Assembly: GCA_964402715.1 (NCBI GenBank)
Contig: CAYODJ010000005.1
Span: 1-64,000, forward strand
Origin: CALXOD01 sp964402715
Lineage (GTDB): Bacteria; Verrucomicrobiota; Lentisphaeria; Victivallales; Victivallaceae
Direction: 5' to 3'
Length of the DNA: 64,000 nt
A program made the translations under genes and the position numbers. The notes under the pieces were generated by a model, which saw only the letters and a list, made by a program, of their open reading frames with translations, was not told where the DNA came from and did not search any database. Shown here one piece after another: positions 16,580-23,787 of the stretch (positions are counted from its first letter, which is position 1; every line of letters begins with the position of its first letter).

Positions 16580-18313
16580 TTGGTAAAGCTGCTGCTTTGT
16601 TTTCTGATGCCCGGCTGGGCGGCCGGATGGAATGCGGCTCAGGGCGCCGCCGGCATGGAGCCGGACGTGGCGGTGTTTTTCGCCGCTGCGGCGGCTTTCG
16701 CCGGCGCGCTGCTGTTCCGCCGCGGATTGGACGGATGGGCAGGTGCCGCCGTATGGATCCCGATTCTCCTTTGCTGCAGGACTGAAACCAGGCTGATCGG
16801 CGCGGCGTTCGCCGCCGGAGCGGTCAGCGCTCTGCCGCAGCCGCTGGCCGGTTCGGCCGGGAAGCGCGTCTTCTCAGTGGCTTTCGGCAGCTGTGTCCTT
16901 GCCGCCATGTCTCCCGGCGGCGAGTATCTTTCCGATATGACGGCATCCATGGTTTTCATCGGCATGACGCTGCCGTGCGCAACGGTCTTCCTCTGGCGGA
17001 GTCTACACGCCTCACGTCTTCCGGTCAGAATGATTGCCGTCACCTCGGCTCTGCCGCTGCTGCTGCTGGTGTTCCGGTTCGGGTCCGTCGGCGACCGTCC
17101 TCCAGTCTGCGAGCGGATTCGCAGTCGGGCGGCGGCTCCTTTCGGATGGACCTGCTTCACCAGCGCAGTGTCCGGGGAGGAACTTTCCATCCGGGAGGTT
17201 GACGAGGAGCTCTTCTACCGTCATGTGCCCACGGCTCTGACCTCGGCGCTTCAGCCTGGGCGTTCTGGACTGAGGATGCTGTTCATCGGCACCATGCCGT
17301 CGGCAATACCGCTGTACTGGCAGAAATTCCCGTTCGTCCGCGATGTTCACTGCAGAATCGGACGAGGCGCCCGCGCGTTTGTCTTGTCCGGCGGTCGTAA
17401 CGGCTACGACTTGATTTTCGTGTCGGAATATCCGAAAGTCAGCGAGCTGGCGAAGGAGCGTAAGCTTCTGGAGCTGCACCGTGTCAGTCTGAGCGCGGGC
17501 GGTGTGATGATTGTTCCGTCCGGAGGACCGGAGCCGCCCTGTCGTTATCGCATGCCGCTGCCGGGATCATACGGACGTTACACGGCCGCCGCTGACGAGC
17601 CGGGACTCCTGTGCGGGGATCTGGCGGCGTTGGATCGGAGACTCGAGGAGCTCACGCCGAGCGGTCAGGAGTTTTTGCCGCCCGGAATCCTGCCGGTGCT
17701 GTACGGTCATTGTCTGGCTTCGGAACCGCCGGAACCGTCTCAGGAGAATACGACGGTGCGATGCGCGGGGGGACGGTTGGGGTTGCTCAAGCGGGAATGG
17801 GTTCTTCCAGTGATTGCAATATGTTATCTCGCGGTCCGCCTCGTCTGCGGCCGCTATCTGCGTCTGCCGCGTCTTCTCTTCCTGGCTGAAAACGGGATGA
17901 GCTGGATTTGGCTTGTCGCCGGTGTGGCCGAAGCTCTGTCGGCTTACTGCCTGACCGACGGTTTTGACGGGAATGCGATTGCCGCGCTTGCGGCGGCGGC
18001 TCTGCCGGCCACCGCCGGCGCCGGAACGCGCAGCCGCAAGACACTGTGCTCCGCCGCCGCGGTATGTGCGATATGGCTGATTCTGAGCACGGATCCGCCG
18101 GGCGTTGTCTGGATGGCGGCATGGCTGCTTTTTGCGGCTGCGAGGGTGTACGATTTCGCTGCGGAAGGCGATCCGGCGGGAGGTGCTAGGTCTTCGGAAA
18201 CGGCCTTTGCTGCAGGGTGTCTGGCCGCCGCTGTTCTGCTGCCGATCATGCCTGCCGGAATGCTGCTGGCGGCCTCCCTGCTGATCCTTCTGCCGGGCAT
18301 CCTGAGATTGTGA
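16580..18313 (+). CDS. Polytopic membrane protein with degenerate spermidine-synthase-like core
   Basis: 577 aa from TTG 16580; the start is uncertain, with an in-frame ATG at 16607 as alternative. Residues about 10-175 hold roughly five hydrophobic segments, 190-370 are soluble, and 395-577 hold about five more. The soluble part resembles the Rossmann methyltransferase-like fold of membrane spermine/spermidine synthase-like proteins: EEELFYRHVPTAL, then RMLFIGTMPSA in place of the glycine-rich VLVIGGGDGG, then YDLIFVSEYPK, then LSAGGVMIVPSG. The glycine-rich nucleotide loop and the catalytic Asp (GDA/GDG) are missing, so polyamine synthesis is unlikely. It is monocistronic as far as can be seen. 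The family link is moderate and the role is unknown. Confidence 0.6.
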   Translation: MVKLLLCFLMPGWAAGWNAAQGAAGMEPDVAVFFAAAAAFAGALLFRRGLDGWAGAAVWIPILLCCRTETRLIGAAFAAGAVSALPQPLAGSAGKRVFSVAFGSCVLAAMSPGGEYLSDMTASMVFIGMTLPCATVFLWRSLHASRLPVRMIAVTSALPLLLLVFRFGSVGDRPPVCERIRSRAAAPFGWTCFTSAVSGEELSIREVDEELFYRHVPTALTSALQPGRSGLRMLFIGTMPSAIPLYWQKFPFVRDVHCRIGRGARAFVLSGGRNGYDLIFVSEYPKVSELAKERKLLELHRVSLSAGGVMIVPSGGPEPPCRYRMPLPGSYGRYTAAADEPGLLCGDLAALDRRLEELTPSGQEFLPPGILPVLYGHCLASEPPEPSQENTTVRCAGGRLGLLKREWVLPVIAICYLAVRLVCGRYLRLPRLLFLAENGMSWIWLVAGVAEALSAYCLTDGFDGNAIAALAAAALPATAGAGTRSRKTLCSAAAVCAIWLILSTDPPGVVWMAAWLLFAAARVYDFAAEGDPAGGARSSETAFAAGCLAAAVLLPIMPAGMLLAASLLILLPGILRL

Positions 18314-18460
18314 CGTAGGTCCGGTCGGCGAGACAACCCGACGGGACTGACAGCGGCCGATCCGAGTGGACGATTCATACCTTGACAGACCAGCGCGGTT
18401 CTTTCGGAGATGGTGCAGACTGATAGTCGGCCGCCTCCATGACGGGACTCGGTCGGAATG

Positions 18461-19603
18461 TCAGCGGATTTCTTTCACCGCCACCGCAGGCCGGCCGAAC
18501 CTGTCGCCGACCGTCAGGAATTCGTCCGGATTGAAGCCGGCTGCGGACAGGCGTTCACGGAGATATCCGCCGCAGTGTTCATTCACAGGTCGTCCGGTGC
18601 GCTCTCGGTAAATCCGATGATACGTCTCGTCCCACGCCACAATTTTGGGATGCGGCACGAGGTGCAGCGACAGTTCAAAGTCCATCCGCCGCAGCTGCTG
18701 CAGCGTTTCGCTTTCACCGGATATTGTCTCATATCTTCCGCTGTCAAGTTCGCCCGGCTCCGCCAGAGGATCGCCTGCGGCGTCCAGTGTCATCCATAGC
18801 CGGCGTTCACCGATGTTCTCCGCTTTTACGTATTTGGCGTAATTTGAGAAGAACTGGCGCAAGCGGCGCGGCATCTCCCTGCGTGTGCGTCCGGCGGCGT
18901 AGCGCAACATTCCTGCATGCATTTTTTCAGCATCTTCACGACAACAGTCCGAAGCTCCGCATGACCGGAGCAGTTCCACCAGCTGCTCCCGATTCAGAAT
19001 TTCCCGGAATTCACGCGCCGCCATAATCATGCGCCGTCGTCCGGCGGTTTGAAAGAAACGACGGCGCCGCACGCCGTAGACATCAACCAGAACGAAATTC
19101 CGTTTTTCCGGCAGATAGAGCAGATTGCCGCCATGAAAGTCGGGGTGGTAAAAACCGGACATCAGCAGTTTTTTCATGAATCCGGCCCAGAGATGAAGAA
19201 ATCCGCTAGGGTCTGCGCCGCCGCGGACAAAGCGTTTCTGATACCACGAATTGACCGCAACAGCGCCGGAAGTTTCGCGCGTGACCAGCATGGAACTGGT
19301 CATGGCCTGCCCGTATCCGGCGGGACATATCACCGGAACTTCCGCATGTTCCAGCGCCGCAGCGCTGTGAAACTCCCGCCGTGCCCGCGGGAAAAGCACC
19401 GCCCGAGCAAAAGCTGCCGGATTTCCGGTGTCGGGGTTTTCCAGCTTGAGGAAATATCCGTTGCGCCGGAACACGCTGCGAACGGGATTGATTTTGACAA
19501 TCTCCGCATCCGCCGTTTTCTGCTCCGGATGCGGTCCGAGCTTTTCCCAGTCGCCGGGGCTGCGCCAGCGCCAAACCCAGTTTCCGGATTTAACTCTGTA
19601 CAT
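18461..19603 (-). CDS. Lipopolysaccharide kinase-like protein (KdkA/WaaP fold)
   Basis: 380 aa. The N-terminal half is a small protein-kinase-like fold: Lys53 (YFLKLEN) as ATP-binding lysine, Glu77 (RREFHSA), catalytic loop H153-P-D155-F-H-G-G-N160 (HxDxxxxN), and D174 of DVYG in place of DFG. This pattern matches the heptose/Kdo kinases that phosphorylate the inner core of LPS on the cytoplasmic side. Residues 230-380 form an additional part I do not recognise. GGAGG sits 7 nt before ATG 19603. The gene overlaps the end of rsmD by 14 nt, so it is the third gene of a guaA-rsmD unit. Substrate (Kdo, heptose or another glycan) is inference. Confidence 0.75.
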   Translation of the reverse strand: MYRVKSGNWVWRWRSPGDWEKLGPHPEQKTADAEIVKINPVRSVFRRNGYFLKLENPDTGNPAAFARAVLFPRARREFHSAAALEHAEVPVICPAGYGQAMTSSMLVTRETSGAVAVNSWYQKRFVRGGADPSGFLHLWAGFMKKLLMSGFYHPDFHGGNLLYLPEKRNFVLVDVYGVRRRRFFQTAGRRRMIMAAREFREILNREQLVELLRSCGASDCCREDAEKMHAGMLRYAAGRTRREMPRRLRQFFSNYAKYVKAENIGERRLWMTLDAAGDPLAEPGELDSGRYETISGESETLQQLRRMDFELSLHLVPHPKIVAWDETYHRIYRERTGRPVNEHCGGYLRERLSAAGFNPDEFLTVGDRFGRPAVAVKEIR

Positions 19604-20171
19604 CGGGATCCTCCGGCAACCGACCGATCAAGAAATCCGTCCCGCCGAACCGGCGGATGCGCCAGTTCTCCATGCGATTGTCAGCTAGGAATGGTCCGAG
19701 CGATCCCGGATTTCCGGGTATTTCCCAGATCAGCAGCGATCCCGAGGCGGCGCGGCGGAAAGACTCGTCACGCAGCAGTGTCTGCCAATGTCGCAGAGAC
19801 TCGGGGTAGGGAGGATCGGCGAATATCACATCCGGCTTGATCGACTCCCATGAATACACTGCGGGAGCCGCCGCCTCTACCAACCTTATGTCTGCCGCGA
19901 CACCTGTCTTCAGAACCGCCTCGACATTGCGGCCGATTACCCGGCAGCAGCGATGGTCGTTCTCAACCAGCGTCACAGACGAGGCGCCTCTGCTCGCGGC
20001 CTCCAGCCCCAGTGCGCCGGATCCCGCGAACAGATCGACCACGGACGCATCGTCGAACCGTCCAATGCTGTCGAACAGCGCCTTGCGCGAACGGCCGGCG
20101 GTCGGTCGCACCGTCAAACCTGGCGGCGTTTCAATGCGAATTCCTCTCGCCAGTCCGGAAATAATAATCAT
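19590..20171 (-). CDS. rsmD: 16S rRNA (guanine966-N2)-methyltransferase
   Basis: Methylates G966 of 16S rRNA in the small-subunit head. The 193-aa Rossmann methyltransferase has the usual length. The N-terminal GLARGIRIETPPGLTVRPT and KALFDSI are typical of RsmD. SAM motif I is DLFAGSGALGLEAASRG, and the catalytic motif IV is ADPPY. It sits 28 nt downstream of guaA and overlaps the kinase-like gene after it. Confidence 0.95.
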   Translation of the reverse strand: MIIISGLARGIRIETPPGLTVRPTAGRSRKALFDSIGRFDDASVVDLFAGSGALGLEAASRGASSVTLVENDHRCCRVIGRNVEAVLKTGVAADIRLVEAAAPAVYSWESIKPDVIFADPPYPESLRHWQTLLRDESFRRAASGSLLIWEIPGNPGSLGPFLADNRMENWRIRRFGGTDFLIGRLPEDPDVQS

Positions 20172-20199
20172 TGCCGCAGCACCTCCGCGTCACGGGGGC

Positions 20200-21750
20200 T
20201 CACTCCCATTCGATTGTTCCGGGGGGTTTCGATGTGATGTCGTAAACCACCCTGTTGACGCCGCGCACCTCGTTGATGATCCGGTTGGAGATTTTCTTGA
20301 GAAGCTGGTACGGCAGCTCCACCCAGTCCGCGGTCATGCCGTCCGAGCTGTCCACCGAGCGTATGGCGATGACGTAGTCGTATGTGCGGTTGTCGCCCAT
20401 CACCCCCACTGTCCGTATCGGCAGGAACACGGCGAAAGTCTGCCATATCCGGTGATACAGCCCTGCGGCTTTGATTTCGTCCACCACAATCTCGTCGGCA
20501 TCCCTCAGGATGTTCAGCGTGCGCATCGACACCGCGCCAAGATGCCGCACCGCCAGACCGGGTCCCGGAAACGGCTGTCGCATGACCACATCCTCCGGCA
20601 GTCCGAGCTGCCTTCCTACCTCTCTCACCTCGTCCTTGAACAGGCGGGCGAGCGGTTCAAGCAGTTTGAACTTCATGTTTCCCGGCAGACCGCCGACGTT
20701 GTGGTGGCTCTTGATCAGCGCCGACGGATTGCCGTTGATGGGAACGCTTTCGATGACGTCCGGGTAGGTCGTACCCTGCGCCAGGAATTCGGCGTCTCCC
20801 ACTTCCGCCGCCGCACGGTCAAAGACCTGCACAAATTCCCTGCCGATGATCTTGCGCTTGGTTTCAGGATCGTCGATGCCGGCGAGCTCGCACATGAAGC
20901 GGTCGGACGCGTCCACGCAGTTGAGCTTCATTTTAAATGCTCCGCCGAAAAGCCGCCGCACTTTTTCCGCCTCGTGCTTGCGCAGCAGTCCGTTGTCGAC
21001 AAAGATGCAGTGCAGCTGATCTCCGACCGCCCGGTGGATCAGAGCAGCAGCCACGGATGAATCCACTCCGCCGGAAAGACCGAGAATCACGTGCGATTTT
21101 CCGACTTTCTCCCGGATTTCCGTCGTGGATCGGTCGATGAACGACTGCATGGTCCAGTCGCCGCGACAGCCGCAGATGTCACGGCAGAAATTCCGGATGA
21201 TCCTTCCGCCTAGCGGGGTATGAACCACCTCCGGATGGAATTGAATGCCGAATATTCTCCGCTGCGGCAGCTCCACTGCGCAATATTCCGTGTTGTCCGT
21301 CGATGCCAGCACGTTCATTTCGCCCTCAGGCGGAGCGGACACCTTGTCGCCGTGCGACATCCAGACCTGCATTTCCTCCGGGAGTCCGGCAAACAATTCC
21401 GAGGGACGCCGAATTTTCAGCACCGCCTTGCCATACTCTCTCGACGTTCCCGGTTCGACGCGCCCTCCCAGCATATGCACGATGAGCTGAAGTCCGTAGC
21501 AGATGCCGAGCATCGGCACATTCATGGAGAATATCTCGGGGTCGCACTGCGGCGCTCCGGCGTCGTAGACGCTGGCGGGTCCGCCGGAGAGGATTATGCC
21601 GCGCGGGTTTTCAGCCCGAACCCTTTCAACGGATGCATTGCAGGGGAGTATTCTGCTGTAGATGCTGCATTCGCGGATGCGTCTCGCAATCAGCTGACTG
21701 TACTGTGATCCGAAGTCGAGCACGACGACGGTTTCCGGCGAGGAATTCAT
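20200..21750 (-). CDS. guaA: GMP synthase (glutamine-hydrolysing)
   Basis: Makes GMP from XMP, ATP and glutamine. The N-terminal class-I amidotransferase domain (about 1-195) has the nucleophile in GICYGLQL and the His/Glu pair in FHPEV. The ATP-pyrophosphatase domain has the P-loop SGGVDSSVAA (about 230-239). The C-terminal dimerisation domain ends in the invariant KPPGTIEWE. With the start at ATG 21750 (516 aa) the protein begins MNSSPETVVVLDFGSQY. The frame extends to a TTG at 21762, which is less likely. The gene is transcribed divergently from prmA. Confidence 0.98.
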   Translation of the reverse strand: MNSSPETVVVLDFGSQYSQLIARRIRECSIYSRILPCNASVERVRAENPRGIILSGGPASVYDAGAPQCDPEIFSMNVPMLGICYGLQLIVHMLGGRVEPGTSREYGKAVLKIRRPSELFAGLPEEMQVWMSHGDKVSAPPEGEMNVLASTDNTEYCAVELPQRRIFGIQFHPEVVHTPLGGRIIRNFCRDICGCRGDWTMQSFIDRSTTEIREKVGKSHVILGLSGGVDSSVAAALIHRAVGDQLHCIFVDNGLLRKHEAEKVRRLFGGAFKMKLNCVDASDRFMCELAGIDDPETKRKIIGREFVQVFDRAAAEVGDAEFLAQGTTYPDVIESVPINGNPSALIKSHHNVGGLPGNMKFKLLEPLARLFKDEVREVGRQLGLPEDVVMRQPFPGPGLAVRHLGAVSMRTLNILRDADEIVVDEIKAAGLYHRIWQTFAVFLPIRTVGVMGDNRTYDYVIAIRSVDSSDGMTADWVELPYQLLKKISNRIINEVRGVNRVVYDITSKPPGTIEWE

Positions 21751-21829
21751 ATTCGTCACCAACTTACCAGATTTAGGGATGTGAAAAATTCGTCAGAGGC
21801 GAGCGCAGGACCGCGCCCCAAACGGCGGG

Positions 21830-21857
21830 AATATAGCACAGATATCGCTCATTTAAA
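21830..21857 (-). promoter_or_regulatory. Putative promoter of guaA-rsmD operon
   Basis: Minus strand TTTAAA (21857-21852), 16-bp spacer, TATATT (21835-21830). It gives a leader of about 70 nt. I see no purine riboswitch in that leader. Confidence 0.5.
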
Positions 21858-21867
21858 ACTCGGACGC

Positions 21868-21896
21868 TTTAAAAGGGGGAGAATCGCCGCTATATT
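21868..21896 (+). promoter_or_regulatory. Putative promoter of prmA
   Basis: TTTAAA (21868-21873), 17-bp spacer, TATATT (21891-21896). It is back to back with the guaA promoter, the two -35 boxes being only 10 bp apart. Confidence 0.5.
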
Positions 21897-21985
21897 CAGC
21901 TGTGACCGCAACGCGAAACCTCGAGAAAAAAGCTGCATCCGCGGAACGTCAAGGTTCAGCGGCGAATGAAAGGAATTCTGCGAGC

Positions 21986-22888
21986 ATGGCCGATGATTTG
22001 CTATACTGCTGCCGGATGCGTGACGAGTCTGGAGACCCAGGCGCCGCGTCGGAACTGCTGAATGCGCTGGGACTGAATGTCAGCACGTGGGAGAATCTTG
22101 AGGAACAGACTGTGTGGCACACTGTCTACTCCTCCGATTCGGAGACGGGAGCGGCCGTCTTTGACAGACTCAGGAAAATTGTCCTCCAGTGGCGAGCTCT
22201 GGGGGTGTGCCTCGGTGATCCGATCAGGTTCGAAATGAAAAGGGAGGACTGGTCTGAAAGCTGGAAAAAATTCTTCCCGATACTGCATGTCTCCGATCGC
22301 CTGGTGATCAAGCCGGGCTGGCTGGACTACATTCCCTCAGCGCGGGATGTGGTGGTTGAGATCGATCCGGGCATAGTTTTCGGAACCGGTCAGCACGCGA
22401 CCACGGCATTTTGTTTGCGCATGATAGACCGTCTGTCCGGGGAGGGTGCGGCCAGTTCGCTGCTGGATGCCGGCTGCGGATCCGGAATCCTGTCCATAGC
22501 CGGAGCGAAACTGGGATTCAGTCCGATCGACGCTTTCGACAACGATCCTGACGCAGTGCGCGTCGCGGGCGAGAACCTCAGCCGGAACGGCATCGCCGCG
22601 GACTTTCTGACGCCGGAGCTGGCCGACGCCGCCAGCTACTGCGGTCGGAGCGGCGGCTACGACCTTGTTGTCGCCAACATTCTGGGAAATGTGCTGACCG
22701 CGTGCAGATCGAACATCGCGTCCTGGGTTAGTCCGGGGAAATTTCTCGCTCTGGCCGGCATTCTTAATGCCGAGTTCCAGTCGATATCGGATGCCTTTGT
22801 CCGGCTCGGATTTGTTGAGATCCGCCGCTGCAGCGAGAAGGAATGGACGGGAGGACTGTTTCAGAAGAATCGTGGCGGAGCGGCATGA
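21986..22888 (+). CDS. prmA: Ribosomal protein L11 methyltransferase
   Basis: SAM-dependent trimethylation of ribosomal protein L11. ATG 21986 (300 aa, the usual length) is preferred over GTG 21902 because the upstream part is non-homologous, short-residue sequence and AGGA lies about 11 nt before the ATG. The N-terminal substrate-recruitment domain contains REDWSESWKKFFP. The catalytic domain shows DPGIVFGTGQHATT, SAM motif I LDAGCGSGILSIAGAKLG, and the N/DPPY-like VVANILGNVL. These segments are diagnostic of PrmA. Confidence 0.95.
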   Translation: MADDLLYCCRMRDESGDPGAASELLNALGLNVSTWENLEEQTVWHTVYSSDSETGAAVFDRLRKIVLQWRALGVCLGDPIRFEMKREDWSESWKKFFPILHVSDRLVIKPGWLDYIPSARDVVVEIDPGIVFGTGQHATTAFCLRMIDRLSGEGAASSLLDAGCGSGILSIAGAKLGFSPIDAFDNDPDAVRVAGENLSRNGIAADFLTPELADAASYCGRSGGYDLVVANILGNVLTACRSNIASWVSPGKFLALAGILNAEFQSISDAFVRLGFVEIRRCSEKEWTGGLFQKNRGGAA

Positions 22889-23032
22889 TTTTCCGGCGGT
22901 GGTTCCACGGCGGCGATGGGGGGAGCAAGTGCGGCGGAATCGGAGTTGTTGCCCGCAAGCGGGCGAATCCGTGCCAGGCACGGCCGGGAGGGCGTGTGGG
23001 CGGCTGGAAAGAGGCAAAAAGTTTTTTTCCGA

Positions 23033-23060
23033 TTGACTTTTCATCTTGACGGGGTAAATT
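23033..23060 (+). promoter_or_regulatory. Putative promoter of tRNA-Lys-rpmB
   Basis: TTGACT (23033-23038), 16-bp spacer, TAAATT (23055-23060), with a predicted start near 23067, 26 nt before the tRNA. Confidence 0.65.
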
Positions 23061-23092
23061 AAGCGTGCGTTACCGCAGAGGTGTTTCCTGAT

Positions 23093-23165
23093 GGGTTGAT
23101 AGCTCAGTCGGCAGAGCATCGCCCTTTTAAGGCGGTGGTCCTGGGTTCGAATCCCAGTCAACCCA
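23093..23165 (+). tRNA. tRNA-Lys (anticodon TTT)
   Basis: Class-I cloverleaf: acceptor GGGTTGA/TCAACCC, D-loop AGCTCAGTCGGCAGAGC, anticodon loop CTTTTAA on stem TCGCC/GGCGG, and T-arm CTGGGTTCGAATCCCAG. Discriminator A at 23165. CCA is not encoded (CTA follows), unlike tRNA-Ser in this window, so a CCA-adding enzyme is needed. Confidence 0.97.
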
Positions 23166-23268
23166 CTATTGATTAGCGAGCCGCGGAGCATTTTTCCGCA
23201 GCGTGGCGCGGAGTTTCTAAGCGAAACGAGTCGGACGGTTCCGTCCCGATCGGAGGAGAGTGAAGAAA

Positions 23269-23496
23269 ATGAGCAATGTTTGTCATCTTTGCGGCAAGAG
23301 CAAAGTGGTCGGAGGCTGCATCACCCGCAAAGGTCTGGCCAAGAAGGCGGGGGGGATCGGCATGCATGTGGTGAAGAATGTGAAGCGGACGTTCGAGCCG
23401 AACCTGCAGTCCGTGAAGATAAACGAGAGTGGCACGGTCAAGACGGTGAAGCTGTGCACATCCTGCATCCGCACCGGAAACTTTCAGAAAGCGTGA
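23269..23496 (+). CDS. rpmB: 50S ribosomal protein L28
   Basis: 75-aa large-subunit protein beginning MSNVCHLCGKSKVVGG. It is the zinc-binding form, with the pairs CHLC and CTSC. ATG 23269 is chosen because GGAGAG (23255-23260) is 8 nt upstream; the frame also contains a GTG at 23260 inside that ribosome binding site. It lies about 100 nt after tRNA-Lys with no terminator between, so the tRNA and rpmB are probably one transcript, closed by the hairpin at 23536-23567. Confidence 0.96.
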   Translation: MSNVCHLCGKSKVVGGCITRKGLAKKAGGIGMHVVKNVKRTFEPNLQSVKINESGTVKTVKLCTSCIRTGNFQKA

Positions 23497-23535
23497 CGGT
23501 TCCGATGCGGATCATCGAGGATGCGGCGTGAAAGG

Positions 23536-23567
23536 ACGAATGGCGGCTCCCATTCGTGCTTTTTTTT
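23536..23567 (+). terminator. Rho-independent terminator after rpmB
   Basis: Perfect 8-bp stem ACGAATGG/CCATTCGT (23536-23543 and 23550-23557), 6-nt loop, then GC and a run of eight T (23560-23567). Confidence 0.85.
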
Positions 23568-23634
23568 GTTTTGTTCCAGATCGCTGATCTTCGTCTGATT
23601 CCGCCGCTTGATTTCGATGTTTCATTTCACCTGC

Positions 23635-23644
23635 GGGGGGGGGG
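23635..23644. repeat. Homopolymeric G10 tract upstream of nifJ
   Basis: Ten consecutive G in the 220-bp region between the rpmB terminator and nifJ, about 145 nt before the nifJ start. Such tracts are prone to slippage; no promoter could be placed around it with confidence. Confidence 0.8.
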
Positions 23645-23787
23645 CGGACTCCGCGTGTGTCCGCGGGCTGCGGGGGCGCGGCACATCGGCGCCGTGGACA
23701 TATTGGTTCTGAAGTGTGAATCCGGTGAGCCTGAGCATGTCCGTCGGGCGCATCCTGCGATAACAATTCACAAACTTGGAGAAAGAA

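Noticed and set aside
18366..18391. TTGACA at 18382-18387 read as a promoter
   Set aside because: No -10 box at 16-18 bp; it lies between two convergent genes.
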